Shown here one piece after another: positions 1 to 11,884 of a stretch of DNA of 49,493 bases. A model generated the notes under the pieces. It was not told the DNA's origin. It saw only the letters and a list, made by a program, of their open reading frames with translations, and made no database searches. Source of the stretch: an uncultured Oxalobacteraceae bacterium (lineage in GTDB: Bacteria; Pseudomonadota; Gammaproteobacteria; Burkholderiales; Burkholderiaceae_D); NCBI GenBank assembly GCA_903862415.1, contig CAIOYD010000032.1, forward strand, positions 1 to 49,493, given 5' to 3'. Each line of letters begins with the position of its first letter. Positions within the stretch are counted from its first letter, which is position 1. Position numbers and translations under genes: made by a program.

Positions 1-32
1 TGCGGATTCACCAATGGATTTTTCTGCGTCAT
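1..32 (-). CDS. Start of an unidentified gene after nadA (partial, cut by window edge)
   Basis: An ATG at 32-30 overlaps the last base of the nadA stop codon (TGATG), and the frame stays open to the window edge, giving [11 protein letters not shown] purine-rich stretch (GGGAATAGG) lies about 8-16 bases upstream, inside the nadA 3' end, so translational coupling is plausible. The position would suit another NAD-biosynthesis gene such as nadB or nadC, but ten residues are too few to identify it. Only the start and the overlap are seen; the rest is inference. Confidence 0.4.
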   Translation of the reverse strand, partial: MTQKNPLVNP

Positions 33-1165
33 CATGCCGGACCTATTCCCTGAAACAGTTGTTGTTCGGCGGCCAGATCAGGACCTGGTCGCAGGCGCGC
101 CTGCTTATCGGCAGCGAATTGCAGCATGCGGTCGATACAGGCTTTGGCTTGCAGAGCGATGGCAGCATCGACCTGAACTTCATTTTGTCCCGTTTCGAGT
201 ACCTGCGCCAGATTGCGCAAACCATTCATTGCCATCCAGGGACAGTGGGCGCAACTCTTGCAGGTGGCACTGTTACCGGCAGTCGGCGCCATCAATAAGA
301 TTTTATGCGGCGCTGCCTGCTGCATTTTGTACAGAATACCGTTATCGGTGGCCACAATAAAAGTCGTCGCTGGCAGCATTTTAACCGCGTTGATGAGTTG
401 CGAAGTCGATCCCACCACATCAGCCAAGGCCACCACGGCGGCAGGCGATTCCGGATGCACCAGAATTTTTGCTTCCGGGTACTGCGCACGCATCAACTCC
501 AGCTCCAGCCCTTTGAATTCATCATGCACCACGCAGGAACCCTGCCACATCAGCATATCGGCACCGGTTTGTTTCTGGATGTACGCACCCAGATGCCGGT
601 CCGGTGCCCAGAGAATTTTTTTACCCTGCGCATGCAGATGCGCGACTATATCAAGTCCGATGGACGAGGTCACCATCCAGTCGGCGCGGGCCTTGACCGC
701 CGCGCTGGTGTTGGCATACACCACAACAGTGCGATCCGGATGGGCATCGCAGAAGGCAGCAAATTCATCTGCCGGACAACCCAGATCGAGCGAGCAGGTC
801 GCATCCAGATCGGGCATTAATATCTGTTTTTCCGGACTGAGAATTTTGGCAGTTTCACCCATGAAACGTACACCGGCCACCACCAGCGTCCGGGCTGCAT
901 GGTCACGTCCGAAGCGCGCCATTTCAAGCGAATCCGAAACACAGCCGCCAGTTTCTTCGGCCAGCTCCTGCAATTCGGCATCGACATAATAATGCGCCAC
1001 CAGCACCGCCTGCTTCTCTCTGAGCAAACGGCGAATTTTGGCTTTCAGGGCGATTTTTTCTGCCGCTGTCGGTTCTTCGGGAAGTCGCGCCCAGGCTTTA
1101 CTGGTGCAACTTACCGCCTTGTCGGCGTGCGGGTGTTCAAATTCAATTATCTTGGTTGCGGACAT
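32..1165 (-). CDS. nadA: Quinolinate synthase NadA
   Basis: NadA condenses iminoaspartate with dihydroxyacetone phosphate to quinolinate in de novo NAD synthesis, using an oxygen-sensitive [4Fe-4S] cluster in the cytoplasm. The 377-residue product carries the three expected cysteine regions: TCSLDLGC in the first half, GSCVVHDEF in the middle and [10 protein letters not shown] near the C terminus. The start is the ATG at 1165; about 30 N-terminal residues precede the conserved region, slightly longer than E. coli NadA. It lies 20 bases downstream of the beta-propeller gene on the same strand, and its stop overlaps the start of another frame at the window edge. Identification is firm; shared transcription with the two exported proteins upstream is inferred from spacing only. 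Confidence 0.96.
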   Translation of the reverse strand: MSATKIIEFEHPHADKAVSCTSKAWARLPEEPTAAEKIALKAKIRRLLREKQAVLVAHYYVDAELQELAEETGGCVSDSLEMARFGRDHAARTLVVAGVRFMGETAKILSPEKQILMPDLDATCSLDLGCPADEFAAFCDAHPDRTVVVYANTSAAVKARADWMVTSSIGLDIVAHLHAQGKKILWAPDRHLGAYIQKQTGADMLMWQGSCVVHDEFKGLELELMRAQYPEAKILVHPESPAAVVALADVVGSTSQLINAVKMLPATTFIVATDNGILYKMQQAAPHKILLMAPTAGNSATCKSCAHCPWMAMNGLRNLAQVLETGQNEVQVDAAIALQAKACIDRMLQFAADKQARLRPGPDLAAEQQLFQGIGPA

Positions 1166-1185
1166 AAAACTGATCTCTGTGTTGA

Positions 1186-2421
1186 TTAACGCAAATTACC
1201 GGTATGACCCAGTGAATAACGGCCAGGTTGTGGCCAGACTGTTAATCCGTGCGGCTCAAGTCCGACAGCTATTTTAATCACTTCACCTGTGCTGGTATCT
1301 ATCCGGTAAACCTCATCATCAAACCGTCCGGATAACCACAGTTCGTGGCCATTGGCGCTGACATTACCCATATCCGGGCTGCCGCCACCGGGGATAGGCC
1401 ACTGGGCCACTACTTTTTCGCTGGCAAAATCCACCACAGAAACACTGCCCTTGCCATCTTTGGTGCCGTGAATACGATGCGAGCCACGGTTGGCGACATA
1501 AAACTGTTTGCCGTCACGACTCGGATAAATGCCATGCGCGGCCACTCCGGTCGGAATAAAACCGACTTTAACAAAGTTATCACCGTCGATCACATGCACA
1601 CCATCGGCTTCCATATCGGCGACATAAAACCGTCGACCGTCCGGAGAAATCCGGATATCCTGTGGCATGCCTTTTTTGGAGCTGCAGATTTCGGTGTCAG
1701 CCGGGTTGATCGTGCCAACCGACGTGGGTGCTGCCTTAAAACGGGTGCTGGGCATACTCAGTTTTAAATAGCCCACCACCGAGCGGTTGACCAGATCGAT
1801 TTTCGCCAGACTGCCTTCGAATTCGCAGGTGAACAACGCATATTTACCATCGATGGAAAAATCAGCGTGATTAATTCCTTCGCACTGCGGCACTTCGATG
1901 GCATATTGCATTTGCATGGTTTGCGGATCACGGAAATCAAGTCGATGCTGCGCTTCGGCCACCACGATTGCCGACTTGCCGTCTGGGGAAAAATACAGGT
2001 TATACGGATCATCCACCGGAATAGCTTTACCCGGTTTACCGGTGCGCGGATCGATCGGCGTCAGACTGCCATCTTTGCGGCGCTCGGCATTATTGGCCAC
2101 CCACAGAGTCCGCAAATCCCAGGAAGGAATAATATGCTGAGGCGAAAAACCCACCTTGAAGGTATCAATCACTTTCAGCGTGACCGGATCAATCACTGAG
2201 ACATTGCGTGAACGCAGATTGGGTACATAAATACGCGGCAAATCATCCTTAACGACCGGGCTGAACATATTCGCGCCCGTCTCGCTGTACAGATTGAGCG
2301 GATTGATCACCGCTGGCATGCCAGCAACAGTGACCACCGGCTTGATCACCGCCGGAGCGGCGAACAACAGTGCTGCTGTGAACAGACTAGCGCCAAAGAG
2401 TACGATTTTTTTCATGTGCAT
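1186..2421 (-). CDS. Exported YVTN-type beta-propeller protein
   Basis: The 411-residue product begins with a signal peptide (basic MHMKK, then a hydrophobic run to about residue 24) and continues as repeated propeller blades with motifs such as [36 protein letters not shown] and [15 protein letters not shown]. This is the YncE/YVTN seven-bladed family, normally periplasmic or outer-surface. No haem-binding CXXCH or catalytic motif is visible. The start could be the ATG at 2421 or the ATG at 2415; neither has a strong ribosome-binding site. It sits between an exported creatininase-like gene (36 bases upstream) and nadA (20 bases downstream). Ligand and role are unknown; a sensor or scaffold function would be a guess. 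Confidence 0.8.
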   Translation of the reverse strand: MHMKKIVLFGASLFTAALLFAAPAVIKPVVTVAGMPAVINPLNLYSETGANMFSPVVKDDLPRIYVPNLRSRNVSVIDPVTLKVIDTFKVGFSPQHIIPSWDLRTLWVANNAERRKDGSLTPIDPRTGKPGKAIPVDDPYNLYFSPDGKSAIVVAEAQHRLDFRDPQTMQMQYAIEVPQCEGINHADFSIDGKYALFTCEFEGSLAKIDLVNRSVVGYLKLSMPSTRFKAAPTSVGTINPADTEICSSKKGMPQDIRISPDGRRFYVADMEADGVHVIDGDNFVKVGFIPTGVAAHGIYPSRDGKQFYVANRGSHRIHGTKDGKGSVSVVDFASEKVVAQWPIPGGGSPDMGNVSANGHELWLSGRFDDEVYRIDTSTGEVIKIAVGLEPHGLTVWPQPGRYSLGHTGNLR

Positions 2422-2457
2422 TTCTTTATAAAGAGAATATTGTCGTGCGCGTTATCA

Positions 2458-3285
2458 TCAATGGAGTTGTGCGGCACGAATCGCCGCCACCGAACCATCG
2501 ACTATCATTTGTATTCCTGCCTGCCCCAAGTCGGCGCTGGCACGGCGCGGATCACCAGAGACCCCATCGGCAGCACCTGGCTTACCAGTCATCGGCCGGA
2601 CCAGATTTTTATCCACCGCCAGCGTCAGTGAGGTATCGGCCAATCCTGCATGGGTACCGATTTCGGCATCACTGAAACCACGGTTTTTTAACAGTGCATC
2701 AAACCCGGCTGAACTGAGGCGATAATATTCCGACAGTGCGATCACGCGCACGGCTGGTTGCCGACTCCATTGCTGATTCAGTTTTTGCGCCACCCGTTCG
2801 AGATTTTTACGGTAGCCACCATGATCACCCAAGATAACAATGGTTTGAAATCCATGCTGCCGGAAACTTCTGACGGCACCTTCGAGCATGGCCTCAAAGG
2901 CGGCATCCGGAATCGATATGGTACCAGCAAAACGCATATGGGCTGCCGGTGGCACGATCGCCCCTTCCGGCACATAGGCAATTACAGGTGCGACCAGTGT
3001 GTGGCCAAGTTGCCGAGCGATTTGCTCACTCAGAGCGGCAACACGAAAATTGTGTTTACCCAAAACCACGAACGGCCCCGACTGTTCCGTGCCACCGACC
3101 GGAATTATCACCGTTGTACTGCCACTGGCTACACGATCGCGGACTTCTGTACTGGTCAATTTTTCCAGCTGCACTGAACTGGTATCAATGGTTGTTTCAA
3201 CCGCCTTAGCAGAGGGTGAACAAACCAACGTCACCACCAGTACCAGGAGCAGTGACCTGCTGCGTCGATTGAAAAAATTTGGCAA
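2458..3285 (-). CDS. Exported creatininase-family protein
   Basis: The 275-residue product starts with a clear signal peptide (two Arg-rich turns, a Leu/Val core, cleavage near SAKA at residue 28), so it should act outside the cytoplasm. The rest matches the creatininase/amidohydrolase fold: GGTEQSGP at 64-71, LGKHN at 75-79, GDHGG at 153-157 and THAGLADTS at 211-219. Classical creatininases use Glu, His and Asp in the first motif to bind metals; here the His position is Ser69 and the Asp position is His78. It belongs to a variant subgroup whose substrate I cannot name. The frame opens with a TTG at 3285, as no in-frame ATG precedes the signal peptide. It is the first of three co-directional genes ending with nadA. 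Confidence 0.78.
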   Translation of the reverse strand: MPNFFNRRSRSLLLVLVVTLVCSPSAKAVETTIDTSSVQLEKLTSTEVRDRVASGSTTVIIPVGGTEQSGPFVVLGKHNFRVAALSEQIARQLGHTLVAPVIAYVPEGAIVPPAAHMRFAGTISIPDAAFEAMLEGAVRSFRQHGFQTIVILGDHGGYRKNLERVAQKLNQQWSRQPAVRVIALSEYYRLSSAGFDALLKNRGFSDAEIGTHAGLADTSLTLAVDKNLVRPMTGKPGAADGVSGDPRRASADLGQAGIQMIVDGSVAAIRAAQLH

Positions 3286-3386
3286 AATTAACCCAATGCA
3301 TTAATTACAAAACGCAATTATCGCACCCGATCGCTTTTTATGGAATATTCGATTCGCATTTGTACCGGATTTGCTGCTGATTTAAG

Positions 3387-4796
3387 TCAATTGCCGCTGG
3401 ATTTCCAGCTTTGCAGGGCAGTTGCCAGCTGCAAAATCAGCGGCGGCCAACCACCCGTGCGTGCCTGACGGAATAAACGCAGATTTTTCGGATACCAGGG
3501 TGAATCGCTGCGCCCGATATGCCAGCGCCAATCGGCCCGGTAATCAGGCAACAATACCCAGCAGGGCACACCCATGGCGCCGGCCAGATGCGCGACTGCG
3601 GTATCGACACTGATCACCAGATCCAGAGTCTGGATCAGCGCTGCGGTATCGGCAAAACTATGCAACTCATGGCCGAGTGGCCAGAGCGCAAAATCCGCTT
3701 CCCGCGCCTGTGCTTCACCCTGCCCTTTTTGCAAACTGATCAACGCGACGTCTTCTATCTGACTCAAGGGTTTGAGTAACGCCAGGGTTCTGATGGAGCG
3801 ATCAGCGTCGTTTTCAAACAGGGGGTTTCCACACCAGACGATACCGACCCGCAAAACTCCGTCAGGAAGCTGTGCGCTCACACGCTGCTGCCAGTCGGCC
3901 ACTTTTTGTCGGTCCGCCTGCAGGTAAGGAATCGCAGCCAGAAAATCAGGCGCTCGGGTTTGACAAAGATAGGGCAGACTCATAGGTGGGACCCAGTAAT
4001 CCCAGCCAGAAAAAGGCACCACCGCATCAAATGCAAATAACTCGTCAACACCGTCAAGAGTCTTGAACAGTTCAACCAATGCGGGGTGACATACCAGCGC
4101 AATCCGGGTGACGCCACGGCGTTTTAATTCGGCGATATAGCGCATATAAAAAATCATGTCACCGTGACCTGCTTCAAAACCAACAATCAGGGATTTACCG
4201 TTCAACGCTTCACCTTGCCAGCGTGGGCAGGTAAAATGCGTGGCCAGAGCCGGATATTGCCAGCGATCTTCCAGACGGCGCCAGCCCTCGTCCCAGCGCT
4301 CCTGACGCAGCAACAGATAACTTAAATTAAAACTGGCTTTTTTAAATTCAGGATCACACACCAGCGCGCGTCGATGACATTCTTCAGCCTGTTCGTCACG
4401 TTGCAGACAGGCCAGCAGTACGCCCAGATTCGACCACACCGGTGCAGAATGTGTATGGCGCTGCAGATAATCGCGATATAGTTGTTCTGCCTCGATGAAA
4501 CGCTTTTTCTCCATCCATAACACCCCCAGCATCAGATATGCTTCTTCCAGTTCGGGACGGGTGGCTATGGCGTGCAAAAAATAACTTTCAGCCGCTGCCG
4601 GGTCCCCCGCTTTGGAACACAGATAGCCCAGATTGGCAGCGGCTTCGCCAAAGTCCGGCTGCATTGCCAGTGCCTGACGGAAGCACAGCTCAGCACCGAC
4701 ATGATCATCGGCCTGCATGCGGCGGTTACCAGAAAAGAAAAGTTGTTCGGCCGGGCTGGCCATCGTGGTGTCGGGAGATGAATCAGCGTGATTCAT
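3387..4796 (-). CDS. TPR protein with a GT9/GT41-like glycosyltransferase C-terminal domain
   Basis: The first ~200 of 469 residues are tandem tetratricopeptide repeats (for example AELCFRQALAMQPDFGEAAANLGYL and AYLMLGVLWMEKKRFIEAEQLY). From about residue 210 the protein resembles the TPR-linked glycosyltransferase-like domain of bacteria: GFEAGHGDMIFYMRYI, then VGIVWCGNP, and the C-terminal sugar-nucleotide-site-like DTAVAHLAGAMGVPCWVLLP followed by DWRWHIGRSDSPWYP. No signal peptide or membrane segment is seen, so a cytoplasmic protein is expected. It starts 8 bases after ftsB and is probably the last gene of the pyrG-kdsA-eno-ftsB run. Acceptor and donor are unknown; it may glycosylate a protein or only bind partners. 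Confidence 0.75.
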   Translation of the reverse strand: MNHADSSPDTTMASPAEQLFFSGNRRMQADDHVGAELCFRQALAMQPDFGEAAANLGYLCSKAGDPAAAESYFLHAIATRPELEEAYLMLGVLWMEKKRFIEAEQLYRDYLQRHTHSAPVWSNLGVLLACLQRDEQAEECHRRALVCDPEFKKASFNLSYLLLRQERWDEGWRRLEDRWQYPALATHFTCPRWQGEALNGKSLIVGFEAGHGDMIFYMRYIAELKRRGVTRIALVCHPALVELFKTLDGVDELFAFDAVVPFSGWDYWVPPMSLPYLCQTRAPDFLAAIPYLQADRQKVADWQQRVSAQLPDGVLRVGIVWCGNPLFENDADRSIRTLALLKPLSQIEDVALISLQKGQGEAQAREADFALWPLGHELHSFADTAALIQTLDLVISVDTAVAHLAGAMGVPCWVLLPDYRADWRWHIGRSDSPWYPKNLRLFRQARTGGWPPLILQLATALQSWKSSGN

Positions 4797-4804
4797 AGGC
4801 CGCG

Positions 4805-5095
4805 TCAGGGACTGAGTTGAGCCGGAGTATCGAGCACCTGAATAAAGACTTCGCCTTTTTTCAGCATCCCGAGTTCAAAGCGGGCACGTTCTTCCACCGC
4901 ATCGGTGCCCTCTTTTAAATCGCTGACTTCCGAAGCCAGCTTGGTATTGCGGTCTTTGAGTTGCTGCACCTTGTTGTGGGCAATCTCGACCTGATGTTCC
5001 ATATCCCATACCCGCAGCCAGCCCCCCTTGCCTAACCAGAGCGGATACTGGATAAGCACTAACAGGGAGACCAGAACGATGGTAATCAAACGCAT
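4805..5095 (-). CDS. ftsB: Cell division protein FtsB
   Basis: FtsB is a small bitopic division protein that forms a complex with FtsL and FtsQ at the septum. The 96-residue product has one N-terminal membrane segment (residues 4-18, [17 protein letters not shown]), the LWLGKGGW motif typical of FtsB, and then a coiled coil (about 30-70, rich in Glu, Lys, Leu and Val), with the conserved [17 protein letters not shown] region. It lies 24 bases downstream of eno, the usual proteobacterial arrangement, and 8 bases ahead of the TPR/glycosyltransferase-like gene. Length and order fit the family closely. Confidence 0.93.
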   Translation of the reverse strand: MRLITIVLVSLLVLIQYPLWLGKGGWLRVWDMEHQVEIAHNKVQQLKDRNTKLASEVSDLKEGTDAVEERARFELGMLKKGEVFIQVLDTPAQLSP

Positions 5096-5119
5096 AGCGG
5101 CGGGCCGGGGTGGGTGTGA

Positions 5120-6430
<1,311 letters not shown>

Positions 6431-6459
6431 TTAAAAAAATAAACAAATTTATTCACAAA

Positions 6460-6489
6460 AAAATACCAAACCCATGAGTTTGGTATTTT
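6460..6489 (-). terminator. Perfect 12-bp inverted repeat between kdsA and eno
   Basis: Arms AAAATACCAAAC (6460-6471) and GTTTGGTATTTT (6478-6489) are exact reverse complements around a 6-base loop. Read on the minus strand, the second arm runs into further T residues (about seven in all), as expected for an intrinsic terminator or attenuator after kdsA. The stem is AT-rich, so strength is uncertain and read-through into eno is likely. Confidence 0.6.
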
Positions 6490-6506
6490 CCACATTGTTA
6501 CCCGAG

Positions 6507-9392
<2,886 letters not shown>

Positions 9393-10088
9393 ATGCCCGC
9401 GCTGGCATCAGGAAGTACCAGCTCAGCTCCTTTGAATCGATTCATCAGTTTTCTTCAACAGTATACGGAGCAACAAGGTGCCGGTTTATCGGAAGATAGT
9501 CATGCCGATTTTATCCGCCAGTGTCAACAGGCTTGCCGGGCGCTGATCGACTCCGTCACCAGCCATAGCGCACTGAATGTTCAGGCGCACAGTCAGGCCG
9601 TACAAGGTCTGGCTGATTTTTTCATCGGTGAAGGAGAAGCACTCATCCGGGAGCTGCTGGCCACGCCGGAATCCGTGCAGGCCTGCACGCTGTTTGTGGC
9701 CACCAAATTCAGCGATGTGAATGAATTCGATCCGGAGTCGCTCTGCCAGCTGGCCAACGATTATGCCTGTGGCAGCGGTGGTGAAGAAAAAGATGTCAAC
9801 ATGGCGGCCACACTTTATCAGCACGCGGCAGGTCTGGGATGGACTCCTGCCATTCAGGCTCTCTTTACTCTGGCCGTCACCGGTGTAGCCAAAGATGAAG
9901 TGAAGGCGGTGGCTCTCTGGCAACGGTCAGCGGATCTGGGAGACGCTCAGGCCATCACTAATCTGGGCGTGTGCTACGCCAAAGGCACCGGCGTAGCCGA
10001 AGATCAAAACAAGGCCGCCGCACTCTATCAACGGGCGGCGGATCTGGGACACGCTCAGGCCATGTTTGATCTGGGCAACTGCTATTAG
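9393..10088 (+). CDS. SEL1-repeat protein, interrupted by TAG
   Basis: The product contains SEL1-type TPR-like repeats of 36 residues, for example ALWQRSADLGDAQAITNLGV and ALYQRAADLGHAQAMFDLGN, after an alpha-helical N-terminal region without a signal peptide. SEL1 proteins are adaptor scaffolds; the partner here is unknown. The frame stops at TAG (10086-10088) exactly at the first variable position after LGNCY, and the following codons continue the repeat in the same frame to 10202. The gene is therefore probably truncated by a single nonsense change. Repeat DNA is nearly identical at a 108-base period (9921 and 10029), suggesting recent duplication. The start is uncertain: ATG at 9393 has no clear ribosome-binding site, and a frame-matched GTG exists at 9237. 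Confidence 0.7.
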   Translation: MPALASGSTSSAPLNRFISFLQQYTEQQGAGLSEDSHADFIRQCQQACRALIDSVTSHSALNVQAHSQAVQGLADFFIGEGEALIRELLATPESVQACTLFVATKFSDVNEFDPESLCQLANDYACGSGGEEKDVNMAATLYQHAAGLGWTPAIQALFTLAVTGVAKDEVKAVALWQRSADLGDAQAITNLGVCYAKGTGVAEDQNKAAALYQRAADLGHAQAMFDLGNCY

Positions 10089-10202
10089 TATGGTAGCGGC
10101 GTACCCAAAGATCAAAACACGGCCACCCGACTCTATCAACAGGCAGCAGACCTGGGCAACAAGGACGCCATCGAGTATATTCACGGCTGTGCCATACAAT
10201 AA
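10089..10202 (+). pseudogene. Severed C-terminal SEL1 repeat
   Basis: Directly after the TAG at 10086-10088, in the same frame, the sequence encodes YGSGVPKDQNTATRLYQQ, AADLGNKDA and IEYIHGCAIQ, then TAA at 10200-10202. This is the rest of the interrupted repeat and a last helix, matching the repeats upstream. No separate start codon or ribosome-binding site is visible, so it is expressed only if the amber codon is read through or is a sequencing error. Confidence 0.75.
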
Positions 10203-10454
10203 CGCACTCAGCACCGATCAGGAACAGTTGTGCGTCAATACCATCGGCTGCAGAATCACCTGACGACGCTAGACGCACGGACATAGATTAATGTTGCTGT
10301 TCTGTCGCGCAGACTCCCGGGTTCCCGCCAAGGTCGCGGAAACGACGTAGTGATTAAAAAAATATTCACCAGTACAGTGAACTTTTTTCTACGATGCCTT
10401 GTCGTACCACCCCAGAAGACCGGCATAGTGCAAGGTCAATTCCGGAGGACTCCG
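10203..10454. other. Gap between the SEL1 remnant and the RadC-like gene
   Basis: About 250 bases without a recognised gene. It contains GC-rich stretches around 10310-10350 but no tRNA-like cloverleaf, insertion-sequence end or attachment repeat that I can recognise. It ends with a good ribosome-binding site (CGGAGGA) in front of the RadC-like start at 10455. Confidence 0.4.
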
Positions 10455-10898
10455 ATGAATCATGAAGACTGCATCATTGATGCCGCTTTTACTATTTTAA
10501 AAAGCCGATTAAATGAAGCCTGCTTTTCGGTAGCAAATCAGAAATTGGCACAAACCTATTTGTTACATAAATTGATTTTGGAAGAGCGCGAAGTTTTTGG
10601 CGCGCTTTGGCTTGATGTCAAAATGCGCCTTATTCACTGTGAAGATATTGCACTTGGAACACTTGCACGGGTCTGTATTTATCCGCGTGAAGTAGTGAAA
10701 TCTGCCTTGAAACACAATGCCGCCAGCGTCATTTTGTATCACAACCATCCGACAGGAGATGCTTATCCTACCGATAACGATAAAATCATCACGGCAGAAA
10801 TCAAGGATCTGCTCGACATCATCGACGTTAAATTGCTTGATCACATTATTGTGGCAGGTACAAAGGTGGTTTCTCTGGCTAACAGGGGTGAATTATGA
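10455..10898 (+). CDS. Short RadC-type JAB/MPN domain protein
   Basis: The 147-residue product is the C-terminal JAB domain of the RadC/UPF0758 family without the N-terminal helix-hairpin-helix part of chromosomal RadC. The metal site looks intact: EVFGALWLD with the Glu, and HNHPTGDAYPTDND with both His and the Asp. Such short forms (YeeS-like) are typical cargo of integrative elements and prophages; their function is unsettled despite the DNA-repair name. The ATG at 10455 was chosen over an earlier GTG at 10350 because CGGAGGA lies just upstream and the conserved domain begins there. The next gene starts 12 bases downstream. Confidence 0.85.
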   Translation: MNHEDCIIDAAFTILKSRLNEACFSVANQKLAQTYLLHKLILEEREVFGALWLDVKMRLIHCEDIALGTLARVCIYPREVVKSALKHNAASVILYHNHPTGDAYPTDNDKIITAEIKDLLDIIDVKLLDHIIVAGTKVVSLANRGEL

Positions 10899-10910
10899 GG
10901 GAGTGCACTG

Positions 10911-11207
10911 ATGGCCGGAAACAAGACTACCTGTATTACTTCGGAATATTCCTCAGACCTGAACGAACGGACTCTGCTGCTTTACCATGATCCGCGCTAT
11001 CAACCACCCACACCCACGGATGTCCGCAATGTCATCCGCCATCTGGGTCTCACCGGATCTGAAGTCGCGGCGCGTGTGGGCGTTTCGGCCGATACAGTGC
11101 GTAAATGGCAGGCAACGCCGGATTCCCCTTCCTTCAAACCGATACCCTATGCACCCTGGCGATTGCTGCTGATTGAAGCCGGTTTGGTGTTGCCACCGTC
11201 AACATAG
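10911..11207 (+). CDS. Small helix-turn-helix protein
   Basis: The 98-residue product has a likely DNA-binding helix-turn-helix at about 38-68 (VIRHLGLTGSEVAARVGVSA followed by DTVRKWQ), then PYAPWRLLLIEAGLV. It resembles small XRE-like regulators found beside RadC-type genes on mobile islands. It starts 12 bases after the RadC-like gene and is probably co-transcribed with it. Target sites are not known; regulation of the island is a reasonable guess only. Confidence 0.7.
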   Translation: MAGNKTTCITSEYSSDLNERTLLLYHDPRYQPPTPTDVRNVIRHLGLTGSEVAARVGVSADTVRKWQATPDSPSFKPIPYAPWRLLLIEAGLVLPPST

Positions 11208-11222
11208 AACTGATCACATGAA

Positions 11223-11260
11223 TTGACGGGGCTGGCCTGATAGGATAGGATTAAATCCTA
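11223..11260 (+). promoter_or_regulatory. Predicted parDE promoter with overlapping operator palindrome
   Basis: TTGACG (11223-11228) and TAGGAT (11246-11251) are spaced by 17 bases, a good sigma-70 layout. A 15-base palindrome, TAGGATT-A-AATCCTA (11246-11260), covers the -10 element and lies 24 bases ahead of the antitoxin start. Ribbon-helix-helix antitoxins commonly repress their own operon by binding such repeats, so this is the likely operator. The elements are seen; binding is inferred. Confidence 0.65.
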
Positions 11261-11284
11261 CTCAATCGCAAAGAAAGTAATATC

Positions 11285-11545
11285 ATGCGTACCACTCAGC
11301 AATTCAGCATTACGTTACCTAATGAAATGGCCGATATGATTAAAACTAAAGTCTCTGCCGGAGAATATGCGACAGAAAGTGAAGTAATACGAGATGGTTT
11401 GCGTGTTTTACTGGCTCGTGATCGTGCGATGGAAAATTGGTTGCACCATTCTGTAGGCACTGCATACGATGCGTTAAAGATCAATCCTGAACGCGGTATT
11501 CATCTTGATGATGTGCGTGCATTTTTGGCGGATCAACACAAATAA
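11285..11545 (+). CDS. parD: ParD-type antitoxin (ribbon-helix-helix)
   Basis: The 86-residue product begins RTTQQFSITLPNEMADMIKT, a beta strand plus helix typical of the CopG/Arc/MetJ fold, followed by EYATESEVIRDGLRVLLARD, the dimer core. The C-terminal half (about 45-86) should wrap and neutralise the toxin. It lies directly ahead of a ParE-like gene in the antitoxin-first order of type II modules, behind a promoter whose -10 is covered by a palindrome, which fits autorepression. The family call is strong; the name parD follows from the partner. Confidence 0.9.
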   Translation: MRTTQQFSITLPNEMADMIKTKVSAGEYATESEVIRDGLRVLLARDRAMENWLHHSVGTAYDALKINPERGIHLDDVRAFLADQHK

Positions 11546-11556
11546 CTGCGTGAACT

Positions 11557-11874
11557 TTGAAAAAATACACCGTCAATTTTGCGCCTGAAGCACAGGAACA
11601 GTTATCTTCTTTATATCACTATATTTCTGTTGCAGCTTCACCAACGATCGCGTTTAACTACACGAATTCCATCATTGCCTATTGCGAGAGTCTGCAAGAA
11701 TTTCCGCAACGTGGAACACCACGCAATGATGTACGTCCTGGACTGAGAATTACAAATTTCAAAAAACGAACCGTCATTGCTTTTGTCATTCATGACGATA
11801 TTGTGTCAATTTTAGGTATTTTTTATGGTGGCCAAGATTATGAAACTAATTTGCAACAAGATGATGACGCGTAA
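11557..11874 (+). CDS. parE: ParE/RelE-superfamily toxin
   Basis: The 105-residue product has the ParE-type fold features: KKYTVNFAPEAQEQLSSLYH at the N terminus, AYCESLQEFPQRGTPRND in the middle, and LRITNFKKRTVIAFVIHDDI with ILGIFYGGQDYE near the end. ParE toxins inhibit DNA gyrase, while related RelE toxins cut mRNA at the ribosome; the FPQRGTPR and GGQDYE motifs favour ParE. It starts with TTG at 11557, 11 bases after parD, with no strong ribosome-binding site, which would keep toxin output low. Nothing in the sequence suggests inactivation. Confidence 0.88.
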   Translation: MKKYTVNFAPEAQEQLSSLYHYISVAASPTIAFNYTNSIIAYCESLQEFPQRGTPRNDVRPGLRITNFKKRTVIAFVIHDDIVSILGIFYGGQDYETNLQQDDDA

Positions 11875-11884
11875 TGAATGAGGG

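Noticed and set aside
213-989. Plus-strand open frame opposite nadA
   Set aside because: No recognised motif, and nadA on the other strand is complete with its cysteines.
10300-10350. Possible tRNA-like GC-rich fold in the accessory island
   Set aside because: No acceptor stem or T-loop pattern can be drawn, so no tRNA or attachment site is called.
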